From: Tenodera sinensis
Lineage: Eukaryota; Arthropoda; Insecta; Mantodea; Mantidae
Length of the DNA stretch: 64,000 nucleotides
Assembly (NCBI GenBank): GCA_030765045.1
Contig: CM060964.1
Location: 140,049,368-140,113,367, forward strand
Reading direction: 5' to 3'
Below the pieces are notes generated by a model that was not told the origin of the DNA, searched no databases, and saw only the letters and a program-made list of their open reading frames with translations. How positions within the stretch are numbered: position 1 is the stretch's first letter; each line of letters begins with the position of its first letter. A program made the translations under genes and the position numbers. Positions 19,614-30,240 of the stretch are shown here, piece after piece.

Positions 19614-22370
19614 CACACCCACCGTAAATATCATATACTGGAATTGCAATAACCTCAAAAGGAAGCGCAAGGAGTTTACGGAATTCCTCCAAAGGAATTC
19701 AATCCAAATAGCGCTAATTAACGAAACCCACCTGGGACCTGTAGATCGCTTCTCAGTCCCAGGATACTCAGTATACCGAACAGATAGAAATAGGAGAGGC
19801 GGAGGCACAGCCGTAGTTATTCAAAATTCAGTACAACACCACCAGGCGTTTGTCCCCCAACTAAACCGAATAGAAGCTACCGCGGTTAGTGTAAAGCTTC
19901 TTAATACCGAAGTTACATTTATTGCGGCATATAATGCACCCTGCGATATTGACACGGACGACATCGATACACTATTGCGTATGGCCCAAAAAGTAGTAAT
20001 AGCAGGGGACTTGAACGCGAAACATTTCCTCTGGAATTGCGTAGCTGCAAACAAGGCGGGCAATAAACTACTAGCATACATCAACAGACACAACATACTT
20101 CTAACAGGCCCTGAAGAGCCGACATTCATACCAAGAGTACATACACACAGACCAGATATACTAGACATTGCTCTCCTCAAGGGCATTACACACAACACAA
20201 ACACACACGTAATTAACGAATTAAACTCAGATCACCTCCCAGTGTTACTAGAAATTGAAGCCCCAATCACTTTTAAATCGGAACCTCCAAGACCCAATTA
20301 CAGACAAGCAGACTGGGAGTCCTTGGAAAACACACTACAAAACATTATACACGATCACACAATCGAAGCACATGAAAAACAAGACGAAGCTATTGAGCAT
20401 ATTGTAGAATCAATTAAGCTCGCTACCGAACAACACACCCCAATCAGATATCCTATAACTTCTACACAAAGATTTCCACGCGACACTAGACAAGCCATTC
20501 AGGACAGAAATCGCGCGAGGCGTAAATGGCAAAAATCGCGTAACTTAATAGACCGTAATGCGTACACGGAACTAAGCATTCAAGCAAGCGAACGAATACG
20601 AGAATACACAACAAATCAGTGGCACGATGTGTTAAGTAACATCAACCCACAAAACCATACAATCTGGAAAATAGCCAGAAACCTAACGCGTACGTACACA
20701 CATGTCCCTCCCCTCCACACGCCTAACGGAATAGCGGAAACTCCCCGAGCCAAAGCCGAAGCATTTGCAGACACCCTAGAGGCGACATTTGAACCGAATG
20801 CCTTTCCGTCAGACCAAGCATTTGTGGACGAAACGGAAGCAATGGTCGTGAATATCGGTAGAACACCAACGCATAATAAGACGCGAAAAACGAATGCGGG
20901 TGAGATCAAATGGATCATTAAACACCTGCCCTCTAGGAAGGCCCCAGGGCCAGACCAAATTCCAAATATAGTACTAAAACATCTGCCAGCCAAAGCACTG
21001 AAGCTACTGGCAGATATATTTAACTATACAATTGAAAAAGGCAGATTCCCTCCACAGTGGAAAGAGGCCAAAATTCTCATGTTCCCTAAACCGAGAAAGA
21101 GCCAATCACAGCCTGAAAACTATAGGCCAATCAGCCTCCTCAGCACTATGAGCAAGGTTTTAGAGAAAATAATACTCAAAAGACTTACGAACCACATAAT
21201 AAAAATAACTTAGTAATTAACGAACAATTCGGATTCCGGGCACAACACTCGACAACACTACAACTATTGCGAATGACGGAATCCATCACGCGAGGATTCA
21301 ACGAAAACCGATCCACAGGGGCCATCTTCTTGGATATTGAACGGGCCTTCGATCGCGTGTGGCACGCTGGTCTACTCAGAAAGCTCATATCACTGGAATT
21401 CGCGGACTCTATGATAGCCATAATAAAGGACTATCTATCTCACCGAACGTTCCGCACGGCAGTCGAAACAGAGACATCAACGCGACGGCCAATCAGGGCA
21501 GGGGTCCCACAAGGAAGTTTATTGGGGCCCACCCTCTTTAATATTTACATAAATGATTTACCAGAGACGATAAGAGTAGACCGATATCTATATGCGGATG
21601 ACACAGCCCTTGTCACACAATCAACCATGCCGAGGATTATACGCACCAGGCTACAAAATGCTCTAAATGATTTAGAGCCATGGCTCACGAAATGGCGCAT
21701 AAAGGTAAATACCAGAAAAAGCCAGGCAATTGTATTCACCAAGCGAATTAAGCACCGTCATGGTAAACACGGCCTTCAGCCATTAACGCTTGGACAAGAG
21801 CCAATCCAATGGAACAGCAAAACCATCACCTACTTAGGTATAACAATGGACCAGGGCCTTACGTGGAAACAGCACGTAGACACCGTAAGAGCCAAAGCCA
21901 ATGCACAACTCAATAAGCTATACCCAATAATCAACACAAACAGTACTCTAAAGTTAGAGATGGGCACTACACTTTATAAAACACTAATCCGGCCCATCCT
22001 AACATACGCTGCACCCGTATGGGGACATGCAGCGAAAACACACATAAAGAGACTGCAAACGATGCAGAATAGAGTACTCCGAATAATCGCGAGACTACCC
22101 GAAGTAGCTCCAACGCTCCAATTACGCGAGGAGCTAAAAGTACATTCCATTGAACAGTTCATAAAAAGGCTCACCTGTAACTTACTTGATAAGAAAAACA
22201 AAAACCACAACGAACTAATTCAAAACCTAGGAAATTATGATATAACGCACGACAAACATGCAAGACCACTATCTCTATTCCAGAGAACTATTGGTCTCGG
22301 GGAGCCAGATGTTGACATGCAACAATATCTGGACAACCTAGTTAACTACCCCGATGTTATCCACATGTGA
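19606..22370 (+). pseudogene. ORF2 endonuclease-reverse transcriptase of JR with one frameshift
   Basis: The start is ATG 19606, which overlaps the ORF1 stop in ATGAGTAA. The endonuclease shows YWNCNN, INETHL, RRGGGTAV, GDLNAKH, RPDILDIAL and SDHLP. RT begins with RKAPGPDQIP and YRPISLL. The frame stops at 21211-21213 just after HIIKIT. Adding one A to the A-run near 21200 would restore the reading NNLVINEQFGF, and the next frame runs without interruption through LDIERAFDRVWH, GVPQGSLLGP, YADD and WGHAAKTH to the TGA at 22368-22370. A single missing base therefore separates the endonuclease from the RT catalytic core. There is no RNase H. The protein is otherwise colinear with JL1 ORF2. Confidence 0.88.
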
Positions 22371-22385
22371 ACTGTGCATCACTCT

Positions 22386-22390
22386 CACTC

Positions 22391-22448
<58 letters not shown>
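22386..22448. repeat. (CT)n/(CA)n microsatellite in JR 3' UTR
   Basis: A run of about 25 CT dinucleotides passes into a short CA run. It is a simple sequence, 15 bases after the ORF2 stop. Confidence 0.9.
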
Positions 22449-23198
22449 GCATTCATACCTACAGTTTCTCTTCAGATAACCCTCAAGTCCTTATTTATAA
22501 GGCGGACCCAGGGGGATGAGGGCCCCCTCGGGAGTGGCACTGGCTCGCACCTGCATTTCAGGCAGACTGCCCGCCAAGTGTGCACTCCAGACGAACAGGC
22601 GATACAACGGACATGCACTCACCCAATTGACGATGCCGGATGGTATATCAACAACCTTAATTATGAATTGCAGACGACGCCATACGGCGGAACGTAACAA
22701 TTATAATTACACTAGATTGACGACGCCACAAGCGCACAAATTACCACTAACCTAAGAGACTAATTGTACGCACTTCCTTTGTTCTTAGTGTATGTACATG
22801 TATATTTAGATTGTTTCAGGGATCCAGCATGCAGGGTATCGACACGCTCCCAGACTTCTGAGGCGCACGAACAGACGCGGTGTATTCACGCCAAGATACA
22901 TAGCACCCTGATTCCTGACAGCAATCACAAATGACTCCTACCAAACCATCCATGACTCCGCTAGGGGGCAAGCTGGGCTTCGGTCAAGCTCGTCTCCAAG
23001 CTCCTAACCTTCTCCGTCTGGTTACGCTATGCGAACCAGCTCTATCTTCACCACTGAATGCGCGGGTGCTACAGGCGGTACCGCAGCAGGCTTTCACCTT
23101 CCTAATCCGGTGGATGGGGTTTTCTAGTGGGTATGGCCATCTTCAATGGCGACTCCCACAGTACCATGGGGTCTCGTAACAAGATTTTTCCCCTCCAC

Positions 23199-23244
<46 letters not shown>

Positions 23245-23245
<1 letters not shown>

Positions 23246-25164
23246 ACTCCGTCAGAACCCTCTCGCCACACACACAACACTGCACGACAGCATACTGACT
23301 GACTTGCCGGCCTTAAGCAACTTCGCCGTGATGGGAAAGAAGAAGATCCAACGCCGAAAAACGCCGACCTCGCCGAGTTCTGGAGCCACATCGGCCCCTG
23401 AACAAAATAGAATCACCACCGCCGTGAGTACCAGCGCAGCCACCACCACCGCCGAGACAGCTAGCGCAGCCACCGTAGTTGGAGCCGACGCCGCGCCGAG
23501 CGCCACTAGCGATGCTAGAACCTCGCCGCAGTCAGAGCGCCAGCCAGTCGAGAGGCCACTGCTAGCCACCTTGACTACTAGCCATGCAGGAGGTCAGCTC
23601 CCCGGGAGCCTCAGTGGCAGTGCCTATCCCGGAGTTGCCGGCCCCTCCACCGCCGTCTACGGAGCATCACCCGGCCTTCACACCATCGCCGCCTGCTCAC
23701 ACTGGCCCCATTTCGGGGATTAGTGTCATCTTCCGAGATGTGCCTCGTGACTTTCCAGCGAGGCACATACTGACAGCAGCACAACACGAGTGGCCGTCAG
23801 CTTTGAGGGCCACTCGTATCGTCACCTCATGCGGACCCACAAGTTTGGTGAGAATTATCTACGCAGACACTGCAGACCAGGAAGCCGCCTTGAGGACGGG
23901 CTTGCCCTTACTCGGGCGGCGACTGCCTGCTGAGCCGAGCCGGACTACTCGTCGAGTGCCATGCCGAAGATGCTGCCGCTATGGTCACGACGCTACTGCA
24001 TGCACCGCTCGACCGAGGTGCCATTACTGTGGGGCTTTAAGCCTCACACAACAATGCACAAACCACGATCTCCGCCGCCGACGCAGGTACTGCGCCACCT
24101 GTAATGGCCATGGCCACTTTACAGGACAGGCGCAGTGCCCGCTGTACCCTAGGCAGTCAACACCAGCCAGCGCAGCCAGACAGCAACATCACACAGCCAC
24201 ACCAACCTCCGCCGTCGCTTCCACACCACGTGACACCACATCCTACGCTGCAGCAGCATCACACGTGGAACCTCACAGCATCGAGGCCCAGCAAATTACC
24301 ACAGTGATCACCGGCCTCGATGACCGTCTTCGCAGAATCGAGGACGCCTGCAAGAACCTGACCAGCGCCGTCTCCACACTATCATCGGCAGTTGCAGCCC
24401 TGCCACAACCCTCCACCAGCGAGCTTCAAGAAATCTCCTCTGCAATTGTAGAAGTTCGAGCCATCGCCGCTGAGAGCGTCCCAGCGCTAACACAGACCAT
24501 TGGAACACTCCACCACAAGTTCAACCAACAGAGACGGGCAAACCGCAAGCGTCATGCTGCGACTGCCCGCCAACTAATCCACCACACTACAGGTTTTAAC
24601 GCCGCAGCCAAAGTACTTCATCAACTGCGTGCAGCAACAATAGAACTGGACAACAGTGAAGTTCTCGACTCCATACAGCGCAAGCTGTATAGGATAGAGA
24701 ATACACCCACCACTACCAAGAAAGACACCGCAACACAGTACAAGGACGCAGATATTGTTGAGCCACCGACACCACAGCAACGGGAACAACTTCGTCGGGA
24801 CGGCTACGTACCATTCCGGCAATACTTAACCTACTCGAACAACCCACAACACTAAGCCCCAACAACCCCACACCAATACACCGTGTGTGGCAGCCAGGGC
24901 TCCGGTCATGGTTGTCACCCGGGCAAGTCAACACAATATCCACCAGATACTCGGTGGATCTACACATTACAATAAATAACCGAGGTGCTTACTGCGGGAC
25001 TCGGAAAACATTACCCATACTTACCTTACTACACTTATTCTTTCTTTAGTTTAGCTTGTTACCGTCCCGTATAATCCCTACCCGGCGAGATAAGCCAAGT
25101 CTTTATCCTTCCAACTCTACTTCTGTCTCCCCTTTCAAAAAAAAAAAAAAAAAAAAAAAAAAAA
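23245..25164 (+). mobile_element. Gag-only non-LTR element copy A5
   Basis: This is a plus-strand element with an ~86-bp 5' leader (23245-23330), a Gag-like frame (23331-24855, one frameshift), a 281-bp 3' UTR (24856-25136) and poly(A) 25137-25164. Its 3' end (GGCGAGATAAGCCAA ... CTGTCTCCCC) matches A2 and A6 and, less closely, A1, A3 and A4. No endonuclease or RT is present. It begins directly after the poly(A) of JR, so it repeats the tail-to-head joining seen on the left side. Confidence 0.82.
23331..24855 (+). pseudogene. Gag-like ORF1 of A5 with one frameshift
   Basis: ATG 23331 opens a frame (MGKKKIQRRK) aligned with the A1 N-terminus. Near 23575-23590 homology moves to the next frame, which then stays open to 24855, so one small indel separates the ~80-residue N-terminus from the remainder. 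The RRM-like region (ISGISVIFRDVPRDFP...) is followed by a complete first knuckle CRRCCRYGHDATAC, then CHYCGALSLTQQC and CATCNGHGHFTGQAQC. A helical C-terminal region follows (LTSAVSTLSSAVAAL). The 14-residue QYSQ motif of A1, A3 and A4 is missing. This copy best preserves the ancestral zinc ligands of the family. Confidence 0.8.
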
Positions 25165-25388
25165 GACAGCATGAATACACAAACACTAAGCATGTACTCA
25201 CACACAACCAACACCCACCGCTCCCCTGTGTGGCATTCAGGGCATCAGTCATGTCTGCCACCAGGAACCTTACACACGCACCACGAGCATCTGCATTCTC
25301 GTGATACACACAAACACAAATAACCAGAGTGCTAATTGCGGGATCTGTCAACTAACACCCTAACTTCCTTCACATAACTCCGCATCCT
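25165..25388 (+). mobile_element. 3' UTR fragment of C-type element (C2)
   Basis: The sequence matches, inverted, the 3' UTR of C1 (about 6638-6870): AACACTAAGCATGTACTCAC, GGCATTCAGGGCATCAGTCATG and the signature TAACCAGAGTGCTAATTGCG at 25321-25340. It lacks a poly(A) where C1 has one. It carries no coding sequence and joins fragment E. Confidence 0.7.
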
Positions 25389-25518
25389 TGCATGTTAGTA
25401 CTAACTGCATGAGGGAGGCGATGTAGAATGCATGCCGGAGAATGACCGGGTGATCGCCACCGGGCTGGCGGGTGTGGGGCCAGTCCCCACCCCCCCAAAA
25501 AAAAAAAAAAAAAAAAAA
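25389..25518 (+). mobile_element. unassigned 3' end fragment with poly(A) (E)
   Basis: About 108 bp of GC-rich sequence end in a C-run and 22 A residues (25497-25518). It does not match the 3' ends of the other families in the window. The poly(A) and plus orientation suggest the truncated tail of a further non-LTR or SINE family. Confidence 0.45.
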
Positions 25519-25690
25519 CTTACGTTAATAACGGAGGTGCTATTAGCGGGACTCCACCACTTTCTCCTTCGATCCACAACTCTCTCACCTTCCACTCCTT
25601 TGTTAAGTTTTTCCCTCCCCTTTTCCTCACCTGGCGAGATAAGCCAACTCTTTATCCCTCCAACTCTACTTCTGTCTCCCCTTAAAAAAA
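25519..25690 (+). mobile_element. terminal fragment of Gag-only family (A6)
   Basis: 165 bp, nearly identical in inverted orientation to the 3' end of A2 (3784 to about 3930), end in a short A-run 25684-25690. The fragment contains the signature GGTGCTATTAGCGGGACTCC and the terminal box GGCGAGATAAGCCAA. It is the outermost element on the right side of the pile. Confidence 0.75.
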
Positions 25691-26338
25691 CCCGCTCCGT
25701 CAGGAAAGCTTCAAATCATATTTTAAATATGGGTTTGTTTCTAAATTGCATACACTTTTTAAACTCCAAACTTAAAACAAAGTGCCAAAGTTCTGGATAA
25801 GCTACATAAAGATGTACGTTATTTTAGGGAAGTATTCTAAAGGCTCTCAGCCGGACTTGCGAAGGTTATATAGATGGCCAAATTACTATGATAGTTGTTA
25901 AGTATTATCCTTTAAATGGCTGAAGTTGCAGAGACGTAAATTTATTAATTTCTGTGTGATGTTTCTATAAAAAAAATAGTTTTAGCATTTTCAATAACAT
26001 AGATAAAACTGGAATGTGAGCCGTTTTGGTAAATACCTTATATCAAATGACATCTGATCTACATATGTAATATCAGGAGTGGTGTCTTCCTATAGAGAGA
26101 AAATATTTAGTTGTCTTCAGTAGATCTATCATGGACTTCACCATTATTTCTGCCAGAGTACATATAGACTCTTGCATGTTTAAAATGAAAGTTATCACGT
26201 GCTCCCTTTTGCTTTGTTTCCATTAGCTCTATATATTTTAATACTAACAAGTCGAATTCCACTATTAGTTCTAGAGCATTCTCAAAATGTCCAGGAACGT
26301 TTTCTTCTCAAGACTCCTTGCCAAAATATAACTTCATT
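25691..26338. other. AT-rich DNA without recognisable features
   Basis: This is a low-GC stretch with no open frame of interest, no repeat and no RNA gene. The first bases (CTCCGTCAGG) resemble the start of the A5 leader (CTCCGTCAGA at 23247), but the match is too short to interpret. Confidence 0.5.
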
Positions 26339-26350
26339 AGATGAATCATC

Positions 26351-26705
26351 GGCCGCCTCCGTAGCGCAGCTGGCAGCGCGCTTGCCTGTGGCGCGGAGGA
26401 CCCGGGTTCGATCCCCGGTACCAGCATGGGGATTTTATCCCCTCTGGGAGGTCTGGCACGGGGTGCACTCAGCCTCGTTAGGTCCCGGGGTACCAATTGA
26501 GGAGCTACTTGATGGAGAAGTAGCGGCCCCAGGTCGAGAAGACCGCATAACTGGTCGGGAGGGCTCGGGGCGCTGACCACGTCCCACCCTCCAGTACTGC
26601 ACCTCACCAATGACGCCTGTGTGGGCAGAGGTGGGGGACGCAGCGGCTGGGCGGTAGGCCTTGGCCCTTCGTGGGCTGTCGCGCGGGGTTTACATTACAT
26701 TTTAC
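26351..26705 (+). mobile_element. tRNA-derived SINE, 355 bp
   Basis: The 5' head is tRNA-like: CCTCCGTAGCGCAGCTGG opens it, followed by a CTGTGGC anticodon-loop-like stretch and GGGTTCGATCCCCGG. A GC-rich body of unrelated sequence follows, then a 3' end of TTTACATTACATTTTAC without long poly(A). The 12-bp target-site duplication fixes both ends. The partner LINE cannot be named: the tail does not match the 3' ends of the Jockey-like elements in this window. Confidence 0.9.
26362..26415 (+). promoter_or_regulatory. RNA polymerase III A and B boxes of the SINE
   Basis: The A box is TAGCGCAGCTGG (26362-26373) and the B box GGTTCGATCCC (26405-26415), in the order and spacing expected of a type 2 internal promoter. 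The tRNA-like head does not form a complete mature tRNA, so it is not called as a tRNA gene. Confidence 0.85.
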
Positions 26706-26717
26706 AGATGAATCATC

Positions 26718-26883
26718 AGTGTCAACCACCTGAAATGTCACATGTGGTAAGAACGGGCGCTAAACACTACTAAATCCCCCTATATATTCACCAAAACCCA
26801 TTGTTGTGACCCTGGAAAAATGCCTGCATTGTGTAACAAAAAATGACCAAAGCAACGACTCGTTCTAGCATGACACCAGTGAC
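26718..26883. other. short unique stretch between SINE and satellite-like patch
   Basis: No repeat, coding frame or RNA gene was recognised. Confidence 0.5.
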
Positions 26884-27150
26884 AATGGATTTACCCAATT
26901 TTGGTAGTAATGCAACAATATCGGAGGTAGCATTTGCACTAGTAATGTGTAGTGATGGTAGTAGCAGAAGCAGTAATAATAATGCTAATAATAGTGTTAC
27001 GGTTCATAGACATTGCAGTAGTAATGTTGGTACTAATAGTAGTAGTGGTAATATCAGTGGCAGTAGCAATGTTGGTAGTAATATTGATAAGTGTGGTAGC
27101 AATGAGTATAATAATTTTGGTAGTAATATTAGTAGGGGTAGGACACTCGC
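26884..27150 (+). repeat. degenerate satellite-like patch (possible founder)
   Basis: This is a G/T/A-rich stretch built of triplets such as GGT, AGT, AAT and AGC, with phrases like AGTAATGTTGGTA and GGTAGTAATATTAGTAGGGG that recur in the main array. No regular 48-bp period can be followed. It is separated from the main array by ~237 bp of non-repetitive DNA. It could be a decayed outlier of the array or a relic of the sequence from which the 48-bp unit arose. Confidence 0.6.
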
Positions 27151-27387
27151 GGTATAATTTGGGCAGTAATATTATGGTAGCCGCAAAATTTAATGGAACC
27201 TGATAACTGATTATTGCTATTATTTTTCCTATTGTGCAAATTGATTTTGTAGGTGCAAACAATATTTATATCACCGGCTTTAGAGCGTGATTTCACAATA
27301 TGCTTAACTATAAAACACGGCAAGGCGTGGCAAGCCTATGATTGGATTTTCTATCGAGTTACCCACCATTAAATTTTGTGCCAACTA
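27151..27387. other. non-repetitive gap before the satellite
   Basis: AT-rich sequence without satellite units, coding frames or other features. Confidence 0.55.
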
Positions 27388-30240
27388 GAGTGGTGATGGT
27401 AGCAATGAGAGCAGTAAACTTGGGAGTAGTACTAGAAGGGTGGTAGCAGTGGCTGTAGTAATATTTGTAGCAATATTGGTAGGGGTGGTAGAGTTGGTGA
27501 TAGCAGTAATGTTGGCAGTAATACTAGCAGGGGTAGTAGAGTTGGCGGTAGCAGTTATGTTGGCAGTAATACTAGTAGGGGTGGTAGAGTTGGTGGTAGC
27601 AGTAATGTTGGCAGTAATACTAGTAGGGGTGGTAGAGTTGATGATAGCAGTAATGTTGGCAGTAATACTAGTAGGGGTGGTAGAGTTGATGATAGCAGTA
27701 ATGTTGGCAGTAATACTAGTAGGGGTGGTAGAGTTGGTGACAGCAGTAATACTAGTAGGGGTGGTAGAGTTGGTGATAGGAGTTACGTTGGCAGTAATAC
27801 TAGCAGGGGTGGTAGAGTTGATAGTAGCAGTAATGTTGGCAGTAATACTAGTAGGGGTGGTAGAGTTGATGATAGCAGTAATGTTGGCAGTAATACTAGT
27901 AGGGGTGGTAGAGTTGATGATAGCAGTAATGTTGGCAGTAATACTAGTAGGGGTGGTAGAGTTGATGATAGCAGTAATGTTGGCAGTAATACTAGTAGGG
28001 GTGGTAGAGTTGATGATAGCAGTAATGTTGGCAGTAATACTAGAAGGGGTGGTAGAGTTGGTGACAGCAGTAATGTTGGCAGTAATACTAGTAGGGGTGG
28101 TAGAGTTGGTGATAGGAGTTATGTTGGCAGTAATACTAGCAGGGGTGGTAGAGTTGGTGGTAGCAGTAATATTGGCCGTAATACTAGTAGGGGTGGTAGA
28201 GTTGATGATAGCAGTAATGTTGGCAGTAATACTAGTAGGGGTGGTAGAGTTGGTGACAGCAGTAATGTTGGCAGTAATACTAGTAGGGGTGGTAGAGTTG
28301 GTGATAGGAGTTATATTGGCAGTAATACTAGCAGGGGTGGTAGAGTTGGTGGTAGCAGTAATATTGGCCGTAATACTAGTAGGGGTGGTAGAGTTGATGA
28401 TAGCAGTAATGTTGGCAGTAATACTAGTAGGGGTGGTAGAGTTGGTGACAGAAGTAATGTTGGCAGTAATACTAGTAGGGGTGGTAGAGTTGGTGATAGG
28501 AGTTATGTTGGCAGTAATACTAGCAGGGGTGGTAGAGTTGGTGAAAGCATTAATGTTGGCAGTAATACTAGTAGCGGTGGTAGAGTTGGTGGTAGCAGTT
28601 ATGTTGCCAGTAATACTAGTAGGTATGATAGAGTTGGTGATACCAGTAATTTTGGCAGTAATACTAGCAGGCGTGGTAGAGTTCGTGGTAGCAGTAGTGT
28701 TGGCACTAATAATAGTAGGGGTAGTAGAGTTGGTGGTAGCAGTAGTGTTGGCAGTAATACTGGTAGGGGTGGTAGACTTAGCGGTAGCAGTAATGTTGGC
28801 AGTAATATTAGTAGCGGTGGTAGAGATGGTGGTAGCAGTAATGTTGCCAGTAATACTAGCAGGGGTGGTAGAGTTGGTGGTAGCAGTGATGTTGGCAGTA
28901 ATACTAGCAGGGGTGGTAGAGTTGGTGGTAGCAGTTATGTTGGCAGTAATACTAGTAGGAGGGGTAGAGTTGGTGGTAACACTAGTGATGGCAGTAATAC
29001 TAGAAGGCGTGGTAGAGTTGGTGGTAGCAGTAATGTTGGCAGTAATACTAGTAGGGGTGGTAGAGTTGGTGGTAGCAGTAATGTTGGCAGTAGTACCAGC
29101 AGGGGTGGTAGAGTTGGTGGTAGCAGTAGTGTTAGCAGTAATACTAGCAGGGGTGGTAGAGTTCGTGGTAGCAGTTGTGTTGGCAGTAATAATAGTAGGG
29201 GTGGTAGAGTTGGTGGTAGCAGTTATGTTGGCAGTAATACTGGTAGGGGTGGTAGAGTTGAAGGTAGCAGTTATGTTGGCAGTAATACTAGCAGGGGTGG
29301 TAGAGTTGGTGGTAGCAGTTATGTTGGCAGTAATTCTAGTAGGGGTGGTAGAGTTGGTGGTAACAGTAGTGATGGCAGTAATACTAGAAGGCGTGGTAGA
29401 GTTGGTGGTAGCAGTAATGTTGCCAGTAATACTAGTAGCGGTGGTAGAGATGGTGGTAGCAGTAATGTTGGCAGTAATACTAGTAGCGGTGATAGCGTTT
29501 GTGGTAGCAGTTATGTTGGCAGTAATACTAGCAGGGGTGGAAGTGTTGGTGGTAGCAGTTATGTTGGCAGCAATACTAGTAGGGGTGGTAGAGTTGGTGG
29601 TAATAGCAGTGTTGGCAGTAATACTAGAAGGCGTGGTAGAGTTGGTGGTAGCAGTAATGTTGGCAGTAACACCAGCAGGGGTGGTAGAGTTGGTGGTAGC
29701 AGTAGTGTTGGCAGTAATACTAGTAGGGTTGGTAGAGTTGGTGGCAGCAGTAGTGTTGGCAGTAATACTAGCAAAGGTGGTAGAGTTGGTGGTAGCAGTA
29801 GTGTTGGCAGTAATATTAGCAGGGCTGGTAGACTTGGTGGTAGCAGTAATGTTGGCAGTAATAATAGTAGGGGTGGTAGAGTTGGCGGTAGCAGTAATGT
29901 TGGCAGTAACACTAGCAGGGGTGGTAGAATTGGTGGTAGAATTTATGTTGGCAGGAATACCAGTAGGGGTGGTAGAGTTGGTGGTAGCAGTAATGTTGGC
30001 AGTAATACTAGTGGGGATAATAGCAGTGGCTCTAGTAATATTTGTAGCAATACTGGTAGGGGTGGTAGAGTTGGTGGTAACAGTTATGTTGGCAGTAATA
30101 CTAGCAGGGGTGGTAGAGATGGTGGTAGCAGTAATGTTGGCAGTAATACTGGTAGGGCTGGTAGAGTTGGTGATAGCAGTTATGTTGGCAGTAATACTAG
30201 TAGGGGTGGTAGTGTTGGTGGTAGCAGTAATGTTGGCAGT

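Larger units (their letters stand above)
17165..23244 (+). mobile_element. near-complete Jockey-like non-LTR retrotransposon JR
   Basis: The order is 5' UTR (about 17165-17795), ORF1 (17796-19613 with an internal stop), ORF2 (19606-22370 with one frameshift), a 3' UTR of ~830 bp that includes a CT microsatellite, and 43 A residues at 23202-23244. The 3' terminus TTTTTCCCCTCCACC matches the JL1 end TTTTTCCCCTCCACGG, and the leader is homologous to that of JL1, so the two are sister families. Only two frame-disrupting lesions are visible, so the copy is young but defective. Confidence 0.85.
26339..26717. repeat. 12-bp target-site duplication flanking the SINE
   Basis: AGATGAATCATC occurs at 26339-26350 and again, perfectly, at 26706-26717, bracketing the tRNA-derived element. 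Perfect direct repeats of this length are the signature of LINE-mediated insertion and suggest it is relatively recent. Confidence 0.92.

Noticed and set aside
25691..25704. Start of another Gag-only element after A6
   Set aside because: Only about ten bases (CTCCGTCAG) match the A5 leader before the sequence becomes unrelated. This is too short to call.
26351..26425. A functional tRNA gene
   Set aside because: A and B boxes are present, but the stretch continues into a SINE body bracketed by target-site duplications, and a complete acceptor stem is not evident.
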